DNA of 64,000 bases from Symsagittifera roscoffensis. Lineage: Eukaryota > Xenacoelomorpha > Acoela > Convolutidae. The notes beneath the pieces were generated by a model. It made no database searches. It was not told where the DNA came from and worked only from the letters and a program-made list of their open reading frames with translations. The translations under genes and the position numbers were made by a program. Below, piece by piece: positions 17,326 through 29,973 of the stretch. Within the stretch, counting starts at the first letter, position 1; each line of letters starts with the position of its first letter. The DNA lies in the NCBI RefSeq assembly GCF_963678635.1, contig NC_087066.1:4863954-4927953 (forward strand), given 5' to 3'.

Positions 17326-18200
17326 CTGGTTTTTTTTCAAAAGGGAAGTAATCCATTTCAAAACAAAATTTTGCCATTTAAGTTTTGTGCCAATGTTTTT
17401 TGGCTTAGTGACCTAATGTTGAGTCATTTCAAGAGAAATAAATTTTTGCTGGCCTCCGGATCAAACAAAATCAGAAAAAATATACCGATCAGCTCTATTT
17501 TTTCTATCTGATTTAGCTCTGAATCAGATCTGAATCAGCTAAGGTTTATGTCTGATCAGATGTGTTGCACAAAATTTATAAGATATGCTGCAGATCTGTT
17601 TTTAAGACATTTGCATGCTCAAAATAAACATGCTTCAGATCCGTTTTACAAGGATCACATCTGACTTTACTGCATAAATTCAGTACGGGTGTTCTAATCA
17701 CAGTTTAATCTGCTTTGCGTTCTCTAGAATTCTTGTGTTCTCCAGGCAGTAATAACGGGTGTTAACTTTTTGCTATCAAGATATTTTTACTTTAGAATTT
17801 ACTCGACTTCACATAATTAGTTTTGATCCCTACAGACAAAGAGCAACGCTGAACGTTTTACATGCCGGGTTGACCAAAAATGATATATGCATACAATTTT
17901 CATATACGAAAAAATGCTGATCACAGAATTGTTTATTTATGTGGAATTTCATAGTTGATAGTTTGATGCAACAGATAGAAGCAAATCCAATGTTTAGTGG
18001 ATATAGGGCGGCAGTATACAAAAATTTCCTTTCTCCCATATAGTTTTGAAAAATCAAATAATCATTCATAAATTGAAGAAAGGTTTGAAGTTTGAAGTTT
18101 CCTCTCTTTTCACTGTAAATTTGTTGTTATAAAAATTGCGCTAGTGTTCTTGGAATGCAAACCCTTCTTGACTCTTGCAAAAATGCAAATCTTGCTAGAT
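17326..18200. other. AT-rich spacer with a CCCGGGTT-family scrap
   Basis: GCCGGGTTGACC followed by CATACAATTTTCATATA at about 17862-17930 resembles the ends of repeats at 29974 and 38222. A cluster of palindromic ATCTGATT/CAGATCTGA words lies at 17510-17665. No gene was seen. Confidence 0.4.
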
Positions 18201-20995
18201 TCGCATTATCGGAACGCAAAAAGTGCAATAAAACTGTTTAAAATTTTGCAGCCGAATGCAATTATTTGCTGGTTTTTTTTGCAAAAGTAATGCAAATCTT
18301 GCAAGAATTTTACAAGAAAAAAACGACAAATAACGAAATATTCTGCAAGATTCCTTGCAAGATATCTTGCGATAATTGCATTTAGAAAAAACTCTAGATT
18401 GACAATGAATCTACCTGATTTGTGCAAAAGGCCAAAATGAAACAAATTCAAATCAAAATGCAAGAAGTTTAAAAACTGAAGTTTCTAATTAAGTTGGTTG
18501 TGCCAGTTTCAGTGGTGAGAACTGTTTCTCTATTTGTTAAAGCAAAGCCAACGCGTGATCCGGAGAATATCTGATTCGGTTCTCCTTAGTACCTCCTCCC
18601 AATTTTTAACTTTCAAATTTGAACAAGACTGCTCATATCAAGGCGAATTTAGAATGTTGCGACTGCCATTTAAGCTCTCTGGAGCAATAATAACATGAAA
18701 AAATTGAATGTAACAAAAACAAGAAATTAAAAAAGTTTATTTGAAAACAGATTTTTTTGTGAAAACCATCCACCCACATGCAATACAGATTCCCGTACCC
18801 AACGGATGATGTTTGTCTAAATAGAAGTTTTTTTTAGAAACTTTCGCCAATATTTTTTGTATTTTTTGTGCAAAAACGACCGATTTCTTCTCTTGTTTAG
18901 AAATAAACAGTTTCTGGAAAGAAATAACCAGAAATCAGTTCTTTGCTCAAACCCAAAAAAAATTTGCAAAATTATAGCATACCTTGCAAGAACTTTACAA
19001 GAAAAAAAAGACAAATAATTAGTTTTCTGCAAGATTTCCAGCAAGGTATCTTTCAATATTTGCATTTTTGGAAAACTTTTGTATAGATTGACAATTGATC
19101 TACAAAAATTCAAGCCAAACGATAGACAGTTTAATAAATAAATTTTCTTAATAAGTGGTTTGTGCCGGTGACAACTGTTCTCGATTTGTTAAAGCAAAGC
19201 CAATGTATGATTCGGTCGATATTTGATTCGATTCTGTTCAGTACCTCTTCCCATACTTGAGTTTCAAATTTGCACAAAACTGCTTTTATCACGGCGAAGC
19301 CCTGGATGTTCCGACTGCCATTTAATGTCTATGAAGCAGTAATAACATACAAAAAAGAATGTAATAAAAGTACGAAAAAAAATTATTTATGAATAGAGAT
19401 TTTTCGTAAAGTAAAGTTCCGTAACCCATGGGGCTGTTTTTCTAGATAGCAAAAAAGAAGGAAAATCTAGCCATGTTTCTTGTATTTTTTGTGCAAAAAT
19501 GATTTATTTCTTTTCTAGTTTAGAAATAAAGAGGAGAAATCAGTTCACTGCTCAACTGCAAAAAAATTGGTAACCAAACGCATTATTTTGTTTTCTTTAG
19601 AATTGTAATGCAAACCTTGCAAGAATCCTCCAAGAAAAAAATGATGAACTATTCTGCAAATTTCTTTGCAAGATATCTTGCGATAATTGCATTTTGGGTA
19701 GAGATTGACAATTGATATACCTGTTTTGTCCAAAAGGCCACAATAAAACAACTTCATGCTAAAATATATACCGTTTGAAAACTAAAGTTTCTCAGTTATT
19801 GGTTTGTGCCGGTTTCAGTGGTGAGAACTGTTTCTCAATGTGTTATAGCAAAGCAGGTGCATACTCTTGAAGATATAAGATATCTGATTCGGTTCTGTTC
19901 AGTACCTCTTCCCATATTTGAATTTAAAATTTGACCAAAACTCTTTGTAACAGGGCGAAGTCTTGAAGTTTCTGACTGCCAAATAAGGTCTATTAAGCAA
20001 TAAAAACTTGAACAAATTGAATGAAAAAAAATAAGGAAAAAAAAACATTTAAAAATAGGGATTTATTGTGAAAAATATCCCCCACACGCAATATAAAGTT
20101 TCGTATACGCAATGAAGGATGTTTTTGTAGATCGAAGTTATATGTAGAAGATCTAGCTAACTAGCCAAGTTTTCTTGTATTTTCTGCGCAGAAATGATTA
20201 ATTTGTTTTCTTGTTTAGATATAAACAGTTTCTGGAAGAAGAAAAGCAAAACACAGTTCATTGCTCAACCGCAAAAACTACGTAACCAAATTCATTTTAC
20301 TTATTTGCATTTGTAATGCAATTCTTGCAAGAACATTACATGAAAAAACTAACAATACAAATAAAGAATTTTTCTGCTAGATTACTTGCAAAATATATTG
20401 CGATATTTGCATTTCGGGAAAACTTGAGTAAAGATTGACAATTGATCTACTTGTTTTGTGCAAAAGGCCAAAACGAAACAAATCCAAGCCAAACTATAAA
20501 CTATTTAAAAATGAAAATTTCTCAGTAAGTGGTTTGTGCCGGTTCCAGTCGTGAGCAAACCAAATTTTTAAAGCAAAGCAGGTGCATACTCCGGAAGATA
20601 TCTGATTCGGTTCTTTTCAGCACCTACTCCCATAATTGAATTTCATTTTTGAACAAAACTGCTCGTATCATGACGGAAAACCTGATTGTTTCAAATGCAA
20701 ATTAAAGCCTAAGGAGCAATAAAATCGTGAAAAAATTTAATTTAAAAGATGTAATGAAAAAATTACAAGATGTAATGAATTTTTTTTTAATTTATCCACA
20801 TATACGCAAAATAAAGCTGTACCCAGCGTAGGCTAATTTTCTAAATAGCAATTTTTTAAAGAATAGCTAGCCAAGCTTTCTTGTTGTTTTCTGAGCAGAA
20901 ATGGTCTATTTGTTTTCTAGTTCAGAAATTAACAATTTCTGGAACAAATTAACCACAAATCAGTTCACTGCTCAAACGCAATGAAATAAACATGC
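18200..20995 (+). repeat. Diverged tandem array, about four units of 630-710 bp
   Basis: The landmark CTTGCAAGAA recurs at about 18297, 18983, 19615 and 20322. The linked landmark GACTGCCATTTAA recurs in order (18658, 19313, and degenerate at 19974 and 20690). Each unit also repeats GGTTTGTGCCGGTTTCAGT and GATATCTGATTCGGTTCT. By eye the units differ by roughly 20-25 percent. The short open frames here are byproducts of the repeat. Confidence 0.75.
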
Positions 20996-22533
20996 TTCGA
21001 GTATACACAAAAACAGTAGCGATACAATGCAAACCAAAACTCGATACAACATGTGTTACGTTGCAGTAGGTTGCTAAAACTACTGAGCAACGAAAATTCC
21101 TGCTTTATTTAAACATTTCATAAAAGTTTCTGACCTGAAATTTAGATTAGATATAAAGTATTTCAGGTAAAAAAAAAACATTTTCTGGGTACGGAGTAGA
21201 AAGATAGATAGATTTTGCTACTAGAAACAAATCAGTTATGGCAATTAAATTTCATTCAACCAATTTGGATCGATTTCCAGGACGGATTAAATCTCCGCTT
21301 ACGCGTTAACAGCGCGAAAAATATCGCACGTTAATTGTCTTAAACTGGCCAAAATGACAACCCGGGTTGAGATCACTTTGAAATTTAGTGACGATAAAGT
21401 AAAAAAAGTGCGATCGCTAACGATGATTTATCGATGTTCATTGCCTCAATAGCTAATTTTATCGATAAATTATTGCTAGTTTGGATAACTTTCAGCAAAG
21501 AAACCTATCAAAATGAGCAAAAGTAGTAAACTATCAGGGTTCGATTCCGCAATCATCAGCTTTGTAGACGTATATTCTACCTCTGAGTCATGAAGTATTA
21601 GATAAAAAAAGTTGGAGAGCTTATCAACTAAAACTGTCATTCAAAAGCAACTAGAATGAGCTAAAAACTTTTTGTTTTAACACTGATTTTTTTGCTTTTT
21701 TGTGATAAATTTTAACACCGATTTTTTACGGAGTCATTACTGAAATAGCTTTGAAATATCACAGGATTAATGTATAAAAAAGTTTGAATTATACATTAAT
21801 CAGCGCTAGAAATTAGCCATTACTGGGACACCTGAAAAAGCGTCAATTAACTATGGGACTTAAGCCCGGGAATCTTTAAACCCCTATGACTTTACGAAAA
21901 ATGATCAGATAAAAAATTTCAGATCGGGACAACAATACATGTTGAATGATAAAAAAAATTTGTCAAAAAGGGCTAGTTAAAAAGTCGAAATTTGTCTGAG
22001 GAAAAAAACCCGCGCTCAAGTTTTCAGTTAATTTCATTACCAAAGTCGGAACAAAAACTAACTTAACGTTTTTTTATGCAATGATATTTCGCTCGGTGAA
22101 CCTACCAATTTCTGTAAACAGTTTTGTATATCAGATTTTTAATCGCAAGATCACGCGTTTACCCATAATAACACATAAAAACAATTATGCAAAAAAATTA
22201 TACGTGGGGGAAAATGGAAAAAGAAAGCGAAAAAGATTATACGATGAAAAGATCAACGGAGAAAGGAAAAAGAATTTACACTGTTTGGTAAAAACCATCG
22301 GGAATCAGAAGTCAGTGTTCCACTTTTAGCAATAACTGCAAAAGATTGGAACAAAGTAGTCCAAAACTACACAAATAGAGCCAGCTTGGATCTCTCAGGA
22401 TAACAAAATGGCAGTCACTTTAACTTTGGGCAAGTGATCTTGAACTTGAATTGAATTTTTCTACCCCAAATACCTGAAATGTTTTCTATAGCAAATTAAA
22501 GCAAAAAATAAGATACTACTTGAGAGTAATTAA
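20996..22533. other. Repeat-derived AT-rich DNA
   Basis: A further copy of the GACGGATTAA / CGCTTACGCGTTAA family is at about 21280-21345, and its linked body is at 21880-22010. ACCCGGGTTGAG at 21362 is a lone CCCGGGTT-like end. A box-B-like GGTTCGATTCC at 21538 has no convincing box A on the same strand. The ORF at 22081-22329 is Lys/Arg-rich and not convincing. Confidence 0.45.
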
Positions 22534-23034
22534 TTGGGAACAAAGAATGTTCGTCGAAAGAATTTTTTTCTGGTCAAATATTTAGTAACTTTTATCGGAA
22601 TTGCTCTCAATCTGTTTTTTTTAGCTTTCCTGTTTGTCTTTTTGAGCCAATTCAACCCGACGCAAACGTTTTTATGTACCAAGTTGAATGAAACCGAATG
22701 CTCTGAAGTAAACGAATATTCTGCATCAAATAACATTTCTTGCAGCGAAAACTTCACAGTTGAAATGATCAAAGACTGCCTAACTCATCCACAATTGGCC
22801 GCTGTTAAGCTATGTTTTGATCGACGTTGTAACAAAACACATGCCAAGTTCTCAACAAAACATACGGACGGAACTTCCGGATACTTCTTGCTTTGTACAG
22901 ATTGTATGGGTCGACACAACAACCATAAATATTGCGTTGAAAGTAAAAAATGCGACTCGGAACAAAATTTACCCATGTTTTTGCTGCTTTATATTTTCTT
23001 TATGATGAACAACAAAGTTTTGAATATTCTTTAA
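22534..23034 (+). CDS. Candidate host exon: membrane-anchored cysteine-rich protein
   Basis: The open frame of 166 codons lacks an ATG near its start (the first codon is TTG directly after a stop), so it would need an upstream exon; an AG acceptor candidate lies at about 22545. The translation has a basic stretch, a roughly 25-residue hydrophobic segment, then a cysteine-rich part with at least ten Cys and four N-glycosylation motifs (NET, NIS, NFT, NKT). GC content is visibly higher than in the flanks. This fits a type II membrane or secreted protein of unknown family. The C-terminal hydrophobic run could be intron read-through. Confidence 0.42.
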   Translation: MGTKNVRRKNFFLVKYLVTFIGIALNLFFLAFLFVFLSQFNPTQTFLCTKLNETECSEVNEYSASNNISCSENFTVEMIKDCLTHPQLAAVKLCFDRRCNKTHAKFSTKHTDGTSGYFLLCTDCMGRHNNHKYCVESKKCDSEQNLPMFLLLYIFFMMNNKVLNIL

Positions 23035-23200
23035 CTAACACTATGAACAGCTTATAGTCACCCACATATAAAATAGTCTACATGCACAAATTAGTTCTCT
23101 GTCTCTGAATTTTGCATCAATTTTTTCCAATGGATTTCAATATTTAAAAGTGATATGTGGGAATTCAAGAAAGCAACTTAAAACATCAAGAATGTGCTCT

Positions 23201-24245
23201 CAATAGGAGCGGATCTAGGATTTTCTCGAGGAGGGAGGGTTTTCAAAAAAAAACTTCGAAATATAGGTCGACCAAAATGGTCGACCCTATTTGAAGACCC
23301 TATTTTTTAGGTCGAGCAAAGTGATTTTCGTGCCTTCTCAATTCACTATGAAAACCCGTTTTTGAACATTACGAGGTCAATTTTTGCATTTTGTTAATTG
23401 TAGGCGGATTCCGCAACAATGACTCTCCCTTTGTTCTTCTTTTATGCTGTCGTTTTTTTTTATCATTTCGACAATATTACAACATGTTAAAATACGTTTC
23501 TCTGGAGTCCAGGAACATACAGAAAAAAAAATGGTACACCTATCCATTGCACAGTTTGGCCTCGAAATGATTAAAATTTCTACGCTGCAGAAATTTTAAA
23601 AAAACAGGCCGAAAGACGTTATTACAACCTTTGTTGAAAGTTTTAACCAAAAAAAATTCCGTTTTTTTTTTGACACGCTCCCCTTCAAAGGCAACTGTAG
23701 AAAAATTTTACGGACGATCGGCCGAAAAGGGAGGTCTTAAAATAACACGAAAGGTGAGGTCCTTCGGTTGGTGAGAGGGTCGAATCCCCGAGGAACTGGC
23801 ATCGGCAACAACCCCTCCCCCCTAAATACACCCCTGACTTTCAGAGTCATACATATTCTTTAGTTGTCATTGAAATTCATCAATAAGATAAAATCAAAGA
23901 AGGGAGGCCACCTTCTCAGAGCTTCGACCCCCCGCCGACCCAAAGGGTCCACCCTTTGTACTATTTTGAGATATTAATTGTTTTGGCTAACCCTAAAATG
24001 TTTTTAAAGGCGTCTTTGGCGTCCATATATATTTAATTTTGAGGGAGGAGTGCGCGCCGAAAAAACGAGGATTTTGGTCAAAATGTTCTTTTTCGGTCTG
24101 TTTTTTCAAAACTTTGCCTGCGGCGCAGACAATTGGACCAAGAAAAGGTCTTTTTAAGGCGTTGGGAGAACTCGGAAATCAATTTGGTCTACCTAAAAAA
24201 AAGCGCGACAATATTTCAAAAATCCGACCCCGAATAAAATTATTT
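23201..24245. repeat. hAT-like MITE fragments, at least two in opposite orientation
   Basis: The left part starts CAATAGGAGCGGATCTAGG and reaches a CACCCCTG end near 23836, both resembling hAT-type termini. The part at about 23905-24180 is an inverted relative of the MITE at 42908-43340, sharing GCCGACCCAAAGGGTCC, GGCGTC and GCCTGCGGCGCAG. No matching 8-bp target duplication was found, so the ends are uncertain. The box-B-like GGGTCGAATCCCC at about 23777 belongs to this element. Confidence 0.6.
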
Positions 24246-24649
24246 TAATCTAACGTAGTTGGTTTGATTTTGAAATCAGAAAGAACTGATTTGGTCACCA
24301 GATTAGGGAACAAAAAAGAAGTAAAATTGATCAGGAGAAACAAAAACTGGAACATCAAAAAAACTAAAATTAGCCAAATGTTAGTAATTTAGATTAGGAA
24401 AAGAACAGTAAACAGTTCGAGTCCGAAATAAGCCAATGCGAGATAATAGTGCGGATATAAATTTTTTCACTTAACTACTATGATGGAATTGAAGTTTCTT
24501 ATTTAGTTTGATATAAATTAGGTTGAACGGTACATCACTACAGAAAACGAAAACTTCCATTTTCTATGGCCGCTTGAAACTGGCCGCATCTGACATTTAT
24601 TCGTGCTAAATAACTTTGCATGGGAACAGTTAAGTAAAAGAATATATAC

Positions 24650-25020
24650 TTGCCCAAACAAGACTGCTCTAATCAGAGCAAAACCCTGAATGTTCTGACC
24701 GCCTTTTAAGGTCTAAGGAGCAAAGTTCGCTTTATAAAAAAACATGAGTTTTCAAAAAAAAAAACGGAAAGTAGCTTAATTTTTTTTGAGATTTTGTTAA
24801 AAATCATCACCGCCAGACGCCATATAAAACACCAAGTGATCGATTTTGCTCCTAGTAATGTAGCAATTATGGCAAATAGCTTGTTTCAAACTATTTGGAA
24901 CAATTTCTGAAAGAGATTAAACCTCCGCTTATGCATTAGAAGCGCGAATGATATCAAGCGTTAATTGTCCCAAACTGGCCTTACTGGCAACCCTTAAACC
25001 CTCATAACTTTACAAAAAAA
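24650..25020 (+). repeat. Further copy of the dispersed 14-kb repeat family
   Basis: It contains GACTGCTCTAATCAGAGC (24662), GTTCTGACCGCCTTTTAAG, then a degraded CCTCCGCTTATGCATTAGAAGCGCGAA (as separate landmarks) and TTAATTGTCCCAAACTGGCC. These come in the same order as at 14610-14940. Confidence 0.6.
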
Positions 25021-25362
25021 TCAACACATGTGAATAAACCAACCCGAGCACAAATATTCTGTCACTTTCTTCGAAAATCGGAACAATAAAATTCCTTCCG
25101 ATTGGTCGGAATAGATAAAAGGTTTTTTGTACCAGTTAAAACACTTATCTCCATTGGACGAACCGAATTTGAGGTCATTTGATTTCCACGCTTTTGTAAA
25201 GAGAAACACGCACAAAAAATAATTATAAGTCAAACAAAAAGCAGTGGAGTTATCAAAATCTGATCTGATGTGTAGATAAAATCTACCATTCCGATAGGTT
25301 CTCAAAAGTATTTTGACGTCACTTTTCTGTTCCGACTTTCAAAGAAAACAAAAAATTTATGC

Positions 25363-25770
25363 ATGGGGTGTTTCTTTATTCAGTTAGTTTTCGCCGATCA
25401 AAAAATAGTTCTGAAAAAAAGTTGTTTACAGCACATTGAAGATATAGTCTCTCTGAAATCAAATATAAAATCAAATTTTACCTCCGATCACGTTTTGCAA
25501 AGTTCTGGGGCTTTGAAACTTGCAAATTTGGCCAGGGTTTGTACTAATTTGCGTGCTTTGAAGATTCTATTCTTATTGTTGAAAGCGCAGAGCGAATCAT
25601 TTATGCGTGGCGAATTATCCCGCAAAACAAAATCATTGCAGATTGAATTGAGGCTAGCTAATCGATCGTATTATAGTTTCGTACGACTCAATTTTTCACA
25701 CTTGACCTTTCTTAAGTCAAAATTTATAGTTCTTCAACAGAAAGTTTCCAAAAATTTTTTTCGATATTGA
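25363..25770 (+). CDS. Small ORF of unknown status
   Basis: This ATG-initiated frame of 135 codons is long for DNA this AT-rich. The translation has a hydrophobic N-terminus and an amphipathic Leu/Lys-rich body. I recognise no domain, cysteine pattern or splice context. It may be a chance frame. Confidence 0.22.
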   Translation: MGCFFIQLVFADQKIVLKKSCLQHIEDIVSLKSNIKSNFTSDHVLQSSGALKLANLARVCTNLRALKILFLLLKAQSESFMRGELSRKTKSLQIELRLANRSYYSFVRLNFSHLTFLKSKFIVLQQKVSKNFFRY

Positions 25771-26154
25771 TTAAAGCTAATAAGTCGGATTATTCAGGCT
25801 TTTTTGATATACGAGCAGTTTTGTTTGCAAAATGAATATTAGTTGATTATAATAGTTTAAGAAAGAATCGCAATGCTATTATTTAAGCTTTAAAATTCAA
25901 TGCAAACCGATCATAATGCTATAAATTAAGCGTTAAAGTCCATTGCGAATCAATTTAAATTGAATTTTTTTTTCACTTTTATAGATAAAGACAATAAAAT
26001 TTTATTGAGATGCAAAATCCAACGCTCATGAATTTTTTTTTACGTTTAAAACAAAATTTGGGGACTTGTTCAGTTTCCACTTTTTTCTGCGCAACTTTTT
26101 TTTGTTACCATTTTTGTGTTACTCAGTTTCTCATTTTGTTTCTTTCAACAACTT

Positions 26155-26433
26155 TCAATTTTTTGCAAATTTAAAGGGCGAGGGGGTTAAAATTGTAAGG
26201 GGACTGTTTTGAAAGGGATCGGCGGACTCAAACGACAAAAGGAACAAAGGAGCAAATGCTGGGTAGCGGGTGGTAAAGGGGCAGAGGGGCAAATTATGGG
26301 ATGGGGTTTTGTAAGGTAGCAAAGGGTCAAACTCTAGGGGAGGAGAGAGTAAATTGTTTGCAAAGCGAGAAAACTTAGGTTTAGGAATCGAGTAAGCGTC
26401 ACAAGCACTTTGCAAAAATTCAGGATTCGTCAT
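26155..26433 (-). CDS. Small Pro/Phe-rich ORF of unknown status
   Basis: This ATG-initiated 92-residue frame lies opposite a purine-rich tract (26160-26360). The composition (Pro, Phe, Leu, Ser) follows from that tract, and no family is recognisable. Kept only because it is a clean frame in an otherwise empty region. Confidence 0.2.
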   Translation of the reverse strand: MTNPEFLQSACDAYSIPKPKFSRFANNLLSPPLEFDPLLPYKTPSHNLPLCPFTTRYPAFAPLFLLSFESADPFQNSPLTILTPSPFKFAKN

Positions 26434-26439
26434 TTGATA

Positions 26440-29400
26440 ATATCTGAAATTATTGCTGGATTTTAAACCAAAATAAAATGGAAAAAGTCCCTTTCAATTG
26501 ATTTTAAATTGATTATAATTACTTTTAAATTTGATAAAAACAACTGACTGTTATCGATTTTCTTTCCATTTTATTATCTATGTGTAACTTGAGAATCGAT
26601 TACTTTGATAATAGAATAGACCGAAAAGTCCATTATTAATGATTTTTTCCCTTTTCTTAGAGGCGGATGAAATACAAACTTGTCTATTGTCTATAAAACT
26701 TTCAAAGTCTGAAATAAAGAAAAACATCTAAAAGAAGTGTCAATTAAGGCAAGATTACTTGTATCAGGGCCCAACCGTTTATTTTACTGTTGTCCTTTAA
26801 TAATTTTTAGTTGAAAATAGAAAGTAAAATTATTTTCTCTTGCAGAGAATGGTTTTTCCTAAATCTTCCAACTCAATTTAAATGAAAACCGATAATATTC
26901 ATGACTGTTATCACATTATCTGGAACAATTATGTGGTATTAGGATTGATTTTTGAGCTGAAAAGATTCGCTGAATGAGCTACGCATTTATAAAGAACGCA
27001 AAAATGTTTAACAAATTCAGAAAAAAAATACTGTGCAGATGTTTTATGAAGTCGATCAAGAAAAACTGTTTAGACAACCAAAACAATTTAAAGGAAAAAT
27101 AAATGAACGCTTAATTATTCCGATTCTTTTGGCACAAACATGATAATCACTGACATAAAAAATTGCAAATGGACTATGTGGCAAAAAAAAGAGTTTCTGA
27201 AAAAGTCTGTTTAAACTTGTTGACACTATATGCAAACCCTATACCAATAATGAAACAACTGGCGGGGAAAAAATAATCAGAATTGTGATTAACAGTTAGC
27301 AATGTTTTCTTTGAAGTAAATTTTTTCCATCAAACAAATACCACGAACAAAAAACGACCCAGTATCGGAAATTAGAAACTATTTTGTGTTAATTTTTTAT
27401 TGTGTTCGAAACATTTTTTGTTAGTTAAACAGCTAACGAACATTTTTTTTCATGAGGACAAATTACATGAACAAAGATAGCTAATTGAAATTTACAATTC
27501 AGAATAATTCATTCAATCATTTAAAACAAACAACTCTAATAGTTTAGCTGTTAAAAAATCCAATGTTTCAAATATTTTTTGAAAAAGTATTTTTTGACAT
27601 AAATACTTTCAATTTATTTTTTTCAACTATAAAAACAACTGAGCTTATAGTTTGTGAACAAAAGATAGTTTATATTTTAAATTTAGCGCGCAAACTGACT
27701 AAAAGAACTTTAAAAAAGAATTCATGGTTTATTTCGATGAAAAGGAGGCGTTTTGAAAATTCACATACGCTGAACAGTATAAATATTTTTTTTATAGAAA
27801 TGTCAATGTGCTGTTATCTACAATAGAAGGTAGGGGTTAATTGAAGTGACTCGAAATTCTAATTGAAGAAAAATGTCCTTATCGCAATCTTTAAGCTAAA
27901 TGGATCGCGTCGTGACACCTTTTTTAAAATATTTTAAAATTTTTGATTATTTTGTACTAAAAGCAAAACTTAGATAACGATCTAATTAGCTGCATCTGAA
28001 ACTTTGAAAATTCCAATTGGCGTGCTGCAAAAAATCATCACATAACTTTTTGTCCTCAGGTTCAATTAGCTTTTTAATTGCAAATAAGTCTTTAATGACT
28101 GATTAGAAAAATTTTAATTGCCTAAAAATCGTAGATTCAATTTTTATGACGCTGATATCACAGCAAAGCCCTTTGTAAGTGTCTAACAAGATGTTAGGAA
28201 AGAAATGTTACTTCAAATTTATAAAGCTAAAAAATGAAAAGTCACACTGTAACTAGTTCAAATTTTTTGTTAAATTGAACTAGTAAAAATTCATGTGCTC
28301 TCAGAATTAAAAACCAGGAGATCCGGTTACCGTGCAATTAGCAGATAATGTTCCGATCATACTCTCAAGAAATACAACAAAATTTTTTCAAATAACTGTC
28401 GTTTTTTTGACGTGGTGTGATATGATAAAAGGAGAGCTAAACAAAAAACTGAGGAATAGGTATATTCGACATTCATAGTAAAAAAAGCAACTTAGAGAAC
28501 AATTTCGTAGAAAAATTTATAGAAAAATGAAAAAAAAAATTATAAAATTTGATTCTAAGAAGGAGCTAAAATACTCAAATTAAACTAATGTTATTCAGGT
28601 AAAACTAAGTTTTTACGTTTTAAATTAGGCTATTGCAAGCTTTTAGGCAATTAAATTAAGACTGCTCGCTCGCTTTATTCGCTCGAAATAAGACGAAAAA
28701 TCAAAATTTCAAACCAGTTTTTCTCAACATTGGAAAAAATTTTTGGAAATTTTATGATGTTTTCCGAAACATAATTGTAAGGGCTTTGATATGATATATC
28801 ACTTAACCCAGTCCGATGATTTATTGTTGCACCGCATTTTGCGTAGAAAACAAAAAGAAGAAAGAAAAAAAAGAAAGAAAACTGAATAACACCCGAATAT
28901 AAAGTTCTTCTCCGTTTTCAATCCAAAAAAGTAAATCTAAAACCATATATTTCTGAAATTTTTCATTGAACGTCTTTATTGAAGACTTTATTTGGTATTT
29001 TAAGATGAAAGACAATCCAATTAAATAAAACGTGTAAAAAATGGGTGAATGTTTGCTGTACAAGACATTTTAAGTTTAAAATAGTCTTCGTCTAGTTTCG
29101 GGTAGTTTAGTTTGAAAAACGAAAATCTGAACCGTCTTTTGCCATTTTCTCGGCATTTTTAGGGCTGTAAGATAGAGCTTCTATTGAAGTTATCGAAATG
29201 GATAATAAAAACAAAAATATTTCCATAGTTCCTTTCTTTACTTCTTCTTGGGGGTGAGAGGATCAATAAGGTTTACTTAAGATTGTTTTTTAAGCTCTGC
29301 CATGCTAGTAAGGATAAATTAGAAACTTAATAATTATTGTGGTTTTTAATCCTGATTAGTTAGTCATGGGCATAACAGAAAAATGGAAGTAAAACGCACA

Positions 29401-29630
29401 TTATGTAGTGTAAATTTAGCGAAACCCTAAAATATAATATCGCTTATCATAGAAAAATATTTCAAACGAAATTTTTTTTTAACGTTGTAAAATAATTTTG
29501 TCTATAAATTTGGACTTCCTGAGCTCAAAATTTAAAAAAAAACAAAAAAACTTCGCTTTTTTACTATTTTTATAAAGTTATTGAAAATTAAAAATTGCCG
29601 CTTGACATTAGTTTTGCCTTTTGGATCACC
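26440..29630. other. AT-rich DNA without recognisable genes
   Basis: This 3.2-kb stretch is very AT-rich with many homopolymers. A weak copy of the GTATCAGGGC word is at about 26762. No gene, RNA or bounded element could be supported. Confidence 0.45.
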
Positions 29631-29639
29631 AGAAGGCGG

Positions 29640-29805
29640 TTTGGATCATCAGCGGATTTAGGGTTGGGATATAGACGCCCTCTTCTCATAAAGATTTGAC
29701 CCCTGCCGACCTAAAGGGTCCCTTTTTGTACAATTTGAGATCTCCTTTTTGACTGACGGTTCCTAATTTTTTTATAAAGGCGCCTCCAACGCCAATATAT
29801 ACTAA
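29640..29805 (-). repeat. hAT-like MITE fragment
   Basis: GCGGATTTAGGGTTGGGAT at about 29651 is a terminus-like sequence. It is followed by GCCGACCTAAAGGGTCCC and GGCGCCTCCAACGCC, in the same order as in the 23.9-kb relative of the 42.9-kb element. Confidence 0.6.
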
Positions 29806-29973
29806 TTTACTGCTAATAATTTACTACATTTTATATTAAGAAAATACTTTGGAAAAACAAACTTAATGTTTTTTGTAGACTTTTCACTTTTTGTGCAGCA
29901 AACTTTTTTTGAATTTGATGTCGCAATTTGATATCCCTAACTTTTAAAATTTTTAAATCTAGGATATACTTGT

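Noticed and set aside
21538-21600. Possible tRNA gene (GGTTCGATTCC box B)
   Set aside because: The matching box A is on the other strand and no cloverleaf can be drawn.
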